Positions 47,901 to 58,803 of a stretch of 64,000 bases of DNA are shown here, in pieces. The DNA comes from Zarea fungicola (taxonomy: Eukaryota > Ascomycota > Sordariomycetes > Hypocreales > Cordycipitaceae): the NCBI GenBank assembly GCA_900169235.1, contig FWCC01000257.1:1-64000 (forward strand), in the 5' to 3' direction. The notes under the pieces were generated by a model. The model worked only from the letters and a program-made list of their open reading frames with translations. It searched no databases and was not told where the DNA came from. The position numbers were made by a program, and so were the translations under genes. Within the stretch, counting starts at the first letter, position 1, and the number at the start of each line of letters is the position of its first letter.

Positions 47901-50157
47901 GTTGGCTTGGTTGCAATCGGTTTGCCAATTTGCGGCGGCGCCGCTCAGGTGATTTGAAACCGTTTTTTTCTATGGGCGCTTACAAGAGCAAGCCTCGAAT
48001 CCTTAAACTACATTCGTACACCTCGGTGAAAGAAAACCCGACTTAAAAAAGAAATGTGTTTCAAATCATTCGACCAAATTGAAAACAGGTCTAGTGGTTG
48101 TGCTATTGAAACTGGCCAACAATAATGGAACGGGTGAGACGGTTAGAGAGGCGCAGTGGCCCTCATAAGACCTTGTCGCTAAACCCGGATAAACCAACGA
48201 TGAGTAAACCGTTGAGAGTCGGAAACACCGGATCAAAATATTCAAGGGGAAGGGAAATCAATTGGGGGGTAAAGAGAGGAGACTGATTCGCGAGCGGGAT
48301 ACCGTCGAATTAATGCAACACCCTCACGATGGATCCCTTTGATGGTCAGTGCCTCTCTTACAAATAAGTTCGGTAGATTACAAACAGGTGGCTGAAGAAG
48401 TGAGGTTATACGCAGAGCCCATTATCAGTCCAGAATGTACCGTTTGAATTGGTTCAAAAAAAGCAGTTTCTCATTTTAACGCCGGCATGAAACCTGCCCG
48501 AAGCTTGGAATTATGGTGTTCGGGGCAAGACTGTCCGATACACCCACCCACCCCAAGCTCAAAATATGCCAGCATGTACACCGTTAAATGTCAAATACGG
48601 TGTGTTTAGAGACTTTGCCGTAGTGTGTCTCTCCTGAAATCTAGTGCCAAAAATGTGTAAATTATAATCATCTTGTCACCGGGCCTATGAATATACGAAG
48701 ACCCTCTCTCTGTCCGGCGACGGGTGGCTTGCCCAAGGACGGAACAGGGGGCGATAAAAAAGGAAACCTTGCTCGGATGGTGGCCCGCTGTTGGCTGTTA
48801 GCTGCGCCTGCTCGTTCCATATTTGTAATTTTGTCGATCAAACTAGATTTATTCCTGCAAGATGGCAGAATAATGAATAAAATAAAGACCCTTTGCAGAG
48901 TAGTACTGCCGAGAATGCTACGTTTACTCTTGGTCTTGGTTCGAGCGTGCGCTGCGCATACAACCATCCCATTATGTAGGTCGTCGTGGTTAGCTCCCCC
49001 TTTTTTTCACCGTCCTACTCCGAGGACAGACCGAGATTTACATTACAGAGCATGCGCGGCTGGCGCGGCGGAGTGGTGTGAGGCAAGGCTGAGTGCAGCG
49101 CCGACTCTCGTGGAATGCGATCAAAGCCCTCGGGCGAGGAAAAAGCAAAAAAAAACACGTTTTTAATAAACGGTTGAACGGGCAGTTTCTTGCAACGGCC
49201 ACCGGCTAGCGCTTCGGCCAAGGTTGCTAACGACTTTTTGCGGAGAGATAATTGCACCACCTGCCCAGACATCACTGGGTAGGGTGGCGTCGGGTGCAAT
49301 TATTCCCGTTTTCTGTAAGTGGTTACAAGATTTGTACTTGGCCCCTTAGCCACAGCCTTGAAATATGAAGAGTATTTCATATTCCAAAATAAGGTAGACT
49401 CGAAAAAGCAAAAGAAAAAAGATCATTGTAGTGACACTGGATCCTGCTAAGGTGATTCCCGAGGGTGTGAGTGTGGTACTGGTGCCATTTCAAAGTCAAC
49501 TCGCTTGTAGCTCTGCCATGAAATGCACACCGGTGTGGCCTGTATTTCCTGTTGGAACAAGGGTAGATGGGTACTACACATGCAAATCGACGTATCAAGT
49601 GTGATACGGACGCAGCGATTTCCACTTGCCAAGGTTGTAACAAACCGAGCATAGTATTCATCAGTTTGTAGTAGTTGTGTAATGCAAGCACTAGTCAAGG
49701 TTCTCTACTGCGTGTCGCGTTACAGAGGATTGCATTGCGTAGCTAGCTATATATTCCAGAACCAGAGCTTTGCCCAGACATAACCTGTACATGGTACGTG
49801 ATTATTTAGTGAAGGATGGGAGGAAGGCAGTGTCGAGAGGAGATGCATGCATCACTGATGTGCGTCAGCTATAACCCTATAAGTGGCTGCCCTGAACCTG
49901 TGCGACTGCGGCGCAGGGCTATCTCCCGTAGGGCGTCAGGAACAGGCAAAGGCGATATCAAGGCATAGTATGTACAAATGCCTCCCCTCGGCTTCTGATG
50001 TAGCTTGCGTTGTGGTAGTGGTTGTCCTAATAGCAAGATACGCTCACGCATGGCTTGTTATTTCATGCTGTCTGTTTTTTCTTATCACCACCAGGATTCG
50101 TGACGCACTGCATTGTCGCACCCCTGCGTTCGACGTGCAGTATGGAGTAACTACCCC

Positions 50158-50175
50158 GTACGGAGTACTCCGTAC
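50158..50175. repeat. 18-bp perfect palindrome centred on GTAC
   Basis: GTACGGAGTACTCCGTAC is identical to its own reverse complement. A related partial copy (TATGGAGTA) lies about 20 bases to the left, and CTACGGAGTATA at about 53660. No element or gene association is visible. Confidence 0.75.
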
Positions 50176-50708
50176 AGCTTCAGACTACACATGCAAAAGG
50201 TACCGAGGCCGAGACTAGGCTGGCCCAGGTTAAAGCTACCGTCTCAGCCACTAGTGATACCTTCGGTGCCACTGTGAAAAGGATCATCATATTAGTAACG
50301 GCGTCGGGGGACAAAAACTATGCAAGCCAAACGCACGGATCGTGGTGTGGTTTTGGCTGAAGGATTTGGAGACAACAGAGTTTTCGACGTGGCATTGCAC
50401 GATGCCTCTCGAGCATACCTGGGATGAAATAGTCTATTTAGTGCATACTGATCACCGGGTTTAGTATTGCACCCAACTGTCAACTAAGATTTCTGCCTCG
50501 GCTCCTTGCAACCTTGTCAGCGTACCATCATTTTGCTCCTTCGGGCCCACGGCAATCTAGTAAAAGGAACTTGTGAGCTGTAACTACTTGGAGGTTGGAA
50601 TTAGGTAGCATCCAATGCATCCCCTCCCAGTGCTCTGGTTTTTTGACTGCTGCTGCGTTCAAGGCCAGCTTTCATCCGCATAATTCTGCTCAATCGGGTG
50701 GCTTCTTG

Positions 50709-50742
50709 TCTTTTCTTCTTTTCTTCTTTTCTTCTTTTCTTT
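50709..50742. repeat. (TTTTCTTC)n microsatellite
   Basis: About four tandem copies of a TTTTCTTC-type octamer, an imperfect pyrimidine microsatellite in the gene-poor interval. Confidence 0.8.
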
Positions 50743-53700
50743 GTGGTCGTGGCCTTTTTTAAGGTATAAACTGCGCCGTTTCTGTCTGTCGTACCCAAAG
50801 GAAACGTTGCCAGCTCTACTACTTTATTCAGGTTGCATTGAGATTGCAAGGTGATTGACTGCCCGTGCGCCCTGCATCCAAGACCTTCATTCAGTCGTCT
50901 GTAGCATGGTACCATTGCCAATGATGCCGATGATGCCGATGTTGTTGTTGTTATTATGTTTACAACATTGAGCTATTTTAATCCCTCCTTATTAATTTAG
51001 CTGAAGTTCGAGATGATCGTCGGTCTGCACCCTGGTCATTAATACCGTCACCACTTATCATTAGCGAAATGATCGCCGCTGCAAGCTCGAAACCGCCACT
51101 GTTACCAGTCCTTATTTCTTTATTTTTTTTCTTTGCTTTCGCAACTCACTTGGAGCCCATGTCGTGCACAATCTGTTTATGCTTCGGATGGAGCCGACGT
51201 AGTTTTTGTAGTGGGCATCACTCAAATTTGTACGTCATTCAATTTTTTTTTTTTTTTTTACTAATTGCGCAAAGTTCATGAGCCTCTCTATCTCAGCGTG
51301 ACCTCGCATCCTGTGCCTAGCTTCATGGTGGTATCTTGCTCTTAAGAAGGTTTACCTGATCGCTCTTGTCATTGTCGGAACGAAAACACACGCTAGGCAA
51401 GGAAGGCTTCCGTCACCTTTCCCTGGCATATCTGTAATACCCTGTAGTCGGGCGGTGATGTGGGAATGAATCTAAATATTCCTCTCCGAAACCTGAATCA
51501 CTCATTATAGGCAACTTCAAAATGACTGAATATTATGGCGGGCACTAAATTAATGTGGTGTCCGAAACAGGCTATTCCTTTGAGTTCTGAGCGACGCCAG
51601 ACTCAGACTAACAGATTAAAATGTATACGGCATTGGTTCACTTGTCACAGGCTTGGAAAATGACAAACAGGAAGACACATGCACGAAGAGTGGCCTAACA
51701 TTATGCTAAATCCCAGGGTTCTGGATCTAGAACAGCCTTCTTTATTAGCGTGGCTCTCCGTGGCGTTCAGATGTTCCTCTGTTGAGGCAACCTAGTTGGT
51801 CAGTCCGCCTGCCTGCAGCCTCACGAACTCTGGTAGGTAGTCTAATAAAATGATGGTGTCGACGGCGCAGCGCAAAATGAACGGAGGGAGGATAGAAGTG
51901 ACATGTCTTCGGAAATATGCCTTGACCATGGAACTTGATTATCCTAAAGCGAAGCCATATAGGCAACAGAGATGAATCCCTACGAAGTAGCTATGGTCGC
52001 ATATTGTTCTGGAAATTGCTTATGGCCGATATGAGAGAAATGACGAAGTATTACGGGGGCTCTTTCTTGAGCCAGCCTCGCAACAACGCCATTTCACAAA
52101 ATCGGTTCTTGATTTATTATTATCAACGAACTGTAATGGCCTCAGCCGATTTAGCTTTCCAGAACTGCGTTCGGCCGTCCCGGAGGCGCTCAGATGAATG
52201 CCCGCCTGATTATTCTGAATTTGGCCACAAGAGGCACAAGACAACAGTCCACCTAATATAATAAAGCATTGAGGCGCCAGCATTCGACTTGCTGTGCCTC
52301 ATTTGTCAGACAATGGGCCAATAGGATGACGCCATCCAAGGGGCAGAGGAGGCTATGCGACGCTGCCACAGAAAAAGATGGAAAACATTAAGCGGTGGTG
52401 GCGCCCGTTATGGACATGGATCAATTTGGGTCCGGCTCGTTTTCAGATCTGATCTGTCAGTTTTGCTCCCTGTGTGAGTCTGTTCACTGTAAATGAATAA
52501 AATAATAGCTGAAGCACCCCTGCAATATACTTGGTGCAATGGTGGGAGGGAGCAAAAAGAGGACGCCACCTCCACACTATCCCCTCTCCACCATTTCAGG
52601 AGCAAAGCAAACCACATGGGAGGGCCCCCTCACAAAAAAAAAAAAAGTCACCCGGTTTTGGCCTGGGTGGCACAGTGGGCAGGTTTGGCGCACATTTCAT
52701 TTGTCTGATTCCTCTGGGTGTAGGCAAATAATGTGGCGTTGCTAGCGTTCAACTTCCCAACGGTGCAGAGTCGTCCACGAAACTTGTGCTTGTCTGAGAT
52801 TTCCAGGATAGCTTGCAGGGGTGCTAAGTACTTCAGCCCTGCCTAAATACACGCGGGATTGTGCATAATATGAGGGCATGAGTTGTACAAACAAGCTTTA
52901 TGCCGTTGGTGAACGTTTCTGCAACGCTAGACTCTTATCAACTAACCGAAGCACCGAAACACCGAAACCATATTGGGGTCTGTTTCGAATATGCTCTATT
53001 ACGTGGTGTATTGGCAGAATGGTGCATCGCTTTGTTTCCGGTAATGCTCTGCTAATACCTGACTGAGATATCCTGCCAAGTTAGCCATGTACGTAAGTGC
53101 CATGAAGTCCGCTAAGTTCCTCTAGGGAGACAATTGCACCATGACGATCCAGCTTGGTGACACACATTTTCGAAAGCCGCACCCTTAGCACACTTCAGCA
53201 GGCAGTTTGAAGAACCAAAAAAATAAAAAAATAAGCAAGCGGATTTTCTAATGGCATGCTAGCAGTGCCACTACCTTTCTTGACCTCGTGGCTGTGTCGT
53301 ATCATGTCGAAAAGAGCAGTATATCACAACCACCAAAAATGATGTCACTGGCTAGATGATGCCCATCAGCAGAATTACTGAAATGGAGGCCTGAAAGGGA
53401 CGCCTTTTCTAAACTTGGTACAGAAAACTTAGCGGCAGGGCGATTATGATCGGCAATAATCATGGGAATCAGATTATCCGACTTTTCCGTCCTAGTTTGG
53501 AAATGTGGGAAATTGATTGTCGACTTATGAGCCACGGTTGGATGGATATGGCACCAACTCTGCGTGCTTTCCAGTAGATTTTGCGTGCTATGAGTAAAAG
53601 TCCGCAATCACACGCGCCCTGTCAGCAGAAGAGTCCACAGGTAGGAGAATCATGAGGCACTACGGAGTATAATAGCCCCAACCCAGACACGCCACATGGA

Positions 53701-54784
53701 AAAAAAGAACTTAGCACCCTCCCTTTGTAAGCTTAGACCAAGGCCAAAACGGGTTATATTTGGGTTCAAATTTTCTATACCGACTTATTTCTTTCTAATC
53801 CGGTTACGTGCATCACTTGAAACCCGGTTTCTGCCAACAGTGAGCGTTGTATTTTCGTGGAACGGGCCTCAGTTTGGCAGTGGCAGACACCAAAAACAAA
53901 GTTTCATGGCCGATAGCGTGATTTAAATCGCCATATCGCGCGATATCTGAATGGAATGGCAGGAATACACACAATCGACTAACCATTATAGTTCTCTTTT
54001 ACTACTAGCGGCCTTCCCTGCATCGCCAATGTGTGATTTGGCGTCTACTTTGTGATATCGACACTATCGTTGATTTAAAGAAATACATAACCCATAATTG
54101 TGTACACCGACAGTATGGCAACACATTCCATGCAAGAAAAGCAAGCGAGCAAGATAAAGGAGGATGATTAGTATAAATATGGACAGATGTTGCCACACTC
54201 CGGTGTGTTATCATAGATAGCTAAAACAAGGCCCTTCAGCACTGGGATGGCAAAGATCCTTCCCAGGAAACATCTGTATGCTAAGGTCTACTTGTTTGCT
54301 TTCAGATTGCCCTGCATCACCTTGAGATAACCCTCAGGAAAAAGTTCCCCAAATAGAGAATACCAATATGGTCAGCTCAAGAAGACATTCCGATATCGTC
54401 GCGATCCTAAGCTTGGATAGCCCACAACAGAGATAAAATTCCTTAGGTTTGTGCTGGTATACCATAAAGCCTGTTTGCGCTCCTCAATCTGTGGAGTGGT
54501 CAGTTTGATCCTGAATTATTTCACCTTTCTTTTTTTTATTCTCTTTTTCCTTCTCATCTTGCCAGCAGAAAATATTCGCTTGTGCAGCGGTTGATAGAAT
54601 GCCTCCTCGTTAGCATCAAGTGGACGGTTCAATCAATCGGCTACAGAGGTCTCGAATGTCTAGCAATAGCAGCTTAGCTGCTTACAGACATGGAATTAGA
54701 GGTGAATACAAAATCTAATCATACCTGAGTAAGAAATACAAAAGGGGACTCTGATTCTCATCTTCATCCAGTTCCATTGCTGCC

Positions 54785-57241
54785 TCAAGTCCCACTCCCA
54801 TAAATCCGACAAAGTTTCTTCTTCTTTGGACATCCAAACGCCTCATGCCACCCTTCGGTATCTGTTACAGCTTCCAGTTTCGGAATTCATTCGGTGGGTG
54901 CACGTCAAGAACCAGCGATTCAGCTATCTTGGGTGAATCAACGCCGCACCACATACTGCTGTATAACATCCAAAACAGCTGGTCGGGCTGGAAGTGTTCG
55001 AATCCCGGGATTGTCATACGATATGGCCTAGCTAGCTCAGCAGATTTCCATGCTATGTACGATGCCTGAACCCCGTGGCTGTCTGCAAATGCCTCGGCCT
55101 GCACTCTGACTGGACTTACTTCGAACTTTGTGGGGTGTGTTCCATTCACTGTCAAGTCTTTGAATGAATCTCGAATGCACTGAAAGCTTGTATGAAGATG
55201 AACCTCCTCCTCACTTGTCCAAGGTATTTGACGGAGGCTAAGATCTCCAGCAAGGCGGTAAGAGTCACTATCAAAGCCATGAAACATTTCATGCCCGATA
55301 ATTGCTCCCATGCCAGCAAAATTCACCAGAGACGGAAGATCTGAACCAATTAATGGGGCTTGTAGAATTCCTCCCAATAGATAAATCTGATTATTCATCG
55401 CGGAGTAGAACGCGTTTACTTCCCGTGCCATGCGAGGGTGCTTCACCAGTATTGGGTGCATGCTCAAGTTCTGCCAGGCTTTGTGAACAAGCCACGTCCT
55501 TGCCTTAACGTATTGATCGACAAACGCAAACTTTCCGGAATAACTGCCATCATCACCAATGCGTATACCAGCGTAGTGCTCTGCAACAGCTGATGGGTCG
55601 ACGACATCAAGGTCCTGTTTACGGTCAGAATGTATAAATCATGGTAGGCCGCAATATGCATACCGTTTGCAAAAATCCAGTTGTAATATTCATACGCTCC
55701 ACTTTGGAAGCCATTGCATTACGTGTCTTGTTAGAGAACCAAGTGGTTTCTTCCATGGTATCTCGTATATTCTTTTTCAGACCCGCAAACATCGTTGTCA
55801 CAATATGCTTGGTGGCTCTGGAAATATTTTCTCGTATGAAAAATGAGTCTAAAATATGGCCGAACGTGTCCATGGCGGCCAGGGTGCAGCGACGCTCTGG
55901 CACGTCATCTGGCTATTTAGTTGAAATTAGACAAATTGATGCGAGTTTGCGAGTATTTCTTCGATTTCAACTCACTATATGATATATTTCGTTCATCAGA
56001 TTATCCCATGGCCCCTTCTAAGACGCAGTCCACAGTGAATCTGTCTGTCGAAAAGCTTGCCAGTATTGATAAGCCAGAAGAGAATGAGCAGGTACTGATG
56101 CAAGGGTAGCGTCAATTTTGGCCATATATGCGGGATAGTGGACTTCAATTACAGGAAGTTGCATTCCAATCTCCTGTGATTGCAAGTACAATATATCTTT
56201 GATGGGAAAATGAGGGAGGAACTTGCTGAGCTGCTCCACGGTCATGAAAGCTACGGTCTCCTCTTGCTGTCAATGATGGTCCAAAGATGATGCCAATAAT
56301 CGCAACAATTTTCTTCAATCATACCGGTGATGGCTTAATTTGGGGTTCTTCGGACAGAACCCGTTTCAATTCTTTCTCAATTTGAACGAGATGTTTGGCA
56401 ATTCCGGCCGCTTTCGCGGCGTCATCCTCTACCCAGCTATAGGAGTGTATGAGGAAAGATTGAATAGTTCTCAAGTATTCCTTTAGTGTATCTCCTCCGT
56501 AGTACGTATAGTCTGGCATGCCAAAGTTGAATACGGGAGTAATTGCAACCGTCATGTTGGCCTATGGATCTGGCGTCAGCCGGCTTATGCAAGGAAACTG
56601 GCTTGTAAAAAGTCGGACGATTTCTTACGGTGTCAAACCTTGCAGGGGCGACCTCAATCTCAATAAACGTTTCCATACCTATGGAAAACATATTGACCAC
56701 GGCTGTTCTCCAATCATTCAGTGTTGTGCCATGTGAAGGGCTCGTGCGATTCGTGCTAAATACGAGGTCCAAAAAGTGGTTCAAATGATCCTCTGGGGAG
56801 CTGGTTTTTTGAGAGAGTTGACATGCGTCGAAATATCCTTTGACCATTTGGAAATTCTGCCGGTCATCTTTGGCCTGCCGTTCTGAAAGCTCGCCATCCA
56901 GCCAGCAGCTTTCACGAGTTCGCGATGTCTTGACGGAAAGGGTATCATATGTACCCTGAAGGGTCTCATTGACCCAGCTTTCGATTCGAGTTTCGAGATC
57001 TGTTAGAGGCGTGTTCTTGATTCTGCCAAACTTCAGCGAATTATGGGACTGGTAGCCGTGGCAGACAACTTGGTTAAAGTTAATAAAAGTGTGGTGTATT
57101 TGGGCTCTTGGTATACTTGCATTTATCCCAATCCTCGCAGGGGTCGATATTCCACCATTCTGAATGCATTGAAATGTTTAATGCATTGGATACTTCTTCA
57201 CATGCCGTTGTCAGGCAGACCGGGTTCGAGGGAGGCGACAT
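54785..57241 (-). pseudogene. M13-family (neprilysin-type) metallopeptidase, apparently inactivated
   Basis: Six exons can be traced: 57241-57121, 57068-56629, 56561-56325, 56266-55976, 55912-55664 and 55614 to the end, about 720 residues, a normal M13 length. The reading has ACEEVSNALN and WNIDPCEDWD near the start, NAFYSAMNNQIYLLGG, the zinc motif HEMFH (codons at 55279-55293) in IGHEMFHGFD, and the third ligand in EAFADSHGV (Glu 55093-55095, Asp 55081-55083). Three defects are visible. An in-frame TAG at 56018-56020 interrupts exon 4. A one-base shift near 54876-54882 ends the frame at 54865, while the expected Cys-containing family C-terminus (WHEAFGCPKKKKLC) continues in the next frame to 54785. 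The ATG lies directly before the first conserved Cys motif, so the usual signal peptide or membrane anchor is missing. Intron 1 has a GC donor. Sequencing error is possible for either single-base lesion. Confidence 0.8.
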
Positions 57242-57516
57242 GACAGGGTGCTATTGTGTGGGTGTGCCGATCAAGCGCCGCGTGAAACGAAAGCAGAACA
57301 AGACAACTATACAGGGCAAACCCAGTAGAAACCAATTATATTGATGATGGAGATGATTCTGACGGGGCTAAATTGAGCGATACTGCCCTTGTATAGTAAG
57401 CAAACGGTGTATGTGTACCTGGAACATCGAAAAAGAGTATCCGAAAAGAACATCCGGAAGAAAACGCCGTTGTCTGTTGGGCGTGCCTTCTACCTCCCCA
57501 TAATTTGTATGAGCTC

Positions 57517-58312
57517 CTACGCTTTCGCTTTCGCTTTGGCTAGACCTAGCTTGTAGGCGTGAATGCGCGGTAGGACCCCAACAGCAGCAAGAGCCATCGG
57601 CACATAAAATACCCATGCTTCGATCTTGAGCGCATTGCGCACGAATCCCGTGCCAGCTGCCGTACAAAAGGTCGCCAATAGTAGTACAAAGTTCACATAC
57701 CCACCAATACGATGGTATTTCCAAATCGCCCTCGCTCGCGCCTCACCGCCGTATAGCGCGGGCATAGCCCACATGGAGAAGCCGCCGATGTACTGGATCC
57801 AGAGTGAGAGTGTCACGACACAGCCGAGGGATCCATGGACTGTGGTAAAGTGTTCAGTCTTGTTACGCTCTTTGTTGAGGTAGATGACGACGAAACCGCC
57901 AGTGAAGAGCAGGAACGAACCGCCATTGAGATAGGCATGGACAGTTTGCCCAACTCGCTTCTGACCGGTTGTGTGAGTCGGCTGTAGGATGATGATAGAT
58001 TGAAGTAGTAAGATCAGGCCAAAAATCTGGGAAAGGGGGTGCCAGGAGAAAAGGATGAGAGGGCGGATGAGGATTCGGCCACCGAGAGAGACAGCAAAGG
58101 TAATGATAGCCGCTTGGGCAATGAAGCCCGTGCCTGAGGAACGTGTCAGAATTTTTGCTTAGCAACTATTTCAATGCGTACAATTTCGGCTTACCATCCC
58201 AAAGTTGTGTCATGGAGAACTCCTCCGTATGTGGATGTTGTACTTCTACACCAGACCTCGGCCCATCCTTGATTGCTTGTTTGCGGCTGGCGACCGCGTT
58301 GCTTGTGGCCAT
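57517..58312 (-). CDS. Cytochrome b561-type membrane protein
   Basis: Two exons (58312-58195 and 58133-57517, GTAAGC..CAG intron of 61 nt) encode 244 residues. The start is MATSNAVASRKQ; the longer frame to 58405 starts with TTG and is not used. After a 40-residue polar N-terminus come about five to six hydrophobic helices. Four histidines stand where b561 proteins hold their two hemes: His71 (SWHPLSQ), His105 (VHAYLNGG), His139 (TTVHGSLG) and His180 (YHRIGGY). Members move electrons across membranes, typically from ascorbate or another cytosolic donor to ferric iron or an external acceptor. No DOMON or reductase domain is fused here. The end is a short basic KLGLAKAKAKA. It lies 275 bases upstream of the M13 pseudogene on the same strand. 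Confidence 0.85.
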
Positions 58313-58803
58313 TCTAACTAGGGAATAGTGATTTCGAATCAAGATGAATCGAACAAACAACACTAGAGATAGTGTCTTGCGTGGTGGGTTTAAGAACGGA
58401 GGCAATTGACATGTGTTTTGATTTACTGAGTCCCCACGGTGCTCATCAAACCAGCGTTTGGGGGCGGGCCAATAGGAGTACCCGCTTACAAACCATCACA
58501 AACCTGGTTCTGTTGATGAACGCCTCTAGACATTCGTGCCAACTATTGTTTTCTTACTGCGAGTTTGATATGTTTCAAAATTGAGAAATGAGAACGATAT
58601 AATCTCAGAAGAAATACATATGCAGGATTAAACTGTACTCTATTTTGTTTGTTTTATACAAAATTAAAAGGCCAAAAAAAAAAGACATGTGGTATATTGG
58701 CTTATACAAACAGCGCCATGCCATGCCATGTGTTTAATACAAAGACTTTGAGGAAGAAAAAAACGCCAACGCTATGCAGCTGAAGCAAATAACATTCATC
58801 TCC
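58313..58803. other. Intergenic: separase 3' region and b561 promoter
   Basis: The stretch separates the separase stop (58804) from the b561 start (58312), both on the minus strand. The part near 58620-58760 is A/T-rich with an A8 run and probably contains the separase polyadenylation site; the part near 58320-58500 is the b561 promoter. Nothing coding is seen. Confidence 0.5.

Larger units (their letters stand above)
39894..54784. other. 14.9 kb gene-poor interval right of the Ecl1-type gene
   Basis: No recognisable protein-coding gene is seen on either strand. The longest frames (44657-45223 minus, 48687-49166 plus, 47591-48046 plus) have irregular composition and no domain. Composition is normal, not AT-rich. 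The nearest 1.5 kb is the promoter side of the Ecl1-type gene. Microsatellites, homopolymers, GTAC palindromes and a small ATG frame with a hydrophobic start (44110-44367) are listed separately. The stretch may hold non-coding transcripts, decayed genes or species-specific genes with short exons, but I cannot support any one of these. Confidence 0.45.

Noticed and set aside
47591..48046. 151-codon plus-strand ATG frame
   Set aside because: No recognisable motif or leader, and overlapping frames of similar length occur on the other strand.
48687..49166. 159-codon plus-strand ATG frame
   Set aside because: Composition is irregular (Arg/Cys/Ala-rich in patches), no domain or intron signals, probably chance in GC-balanced DNA.
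54998..55018. GTTCGAATCCC, like a tRNA B box
   Set aside because: It lies inside the M13 coding sequence and has no A box or tRNA fold around it.
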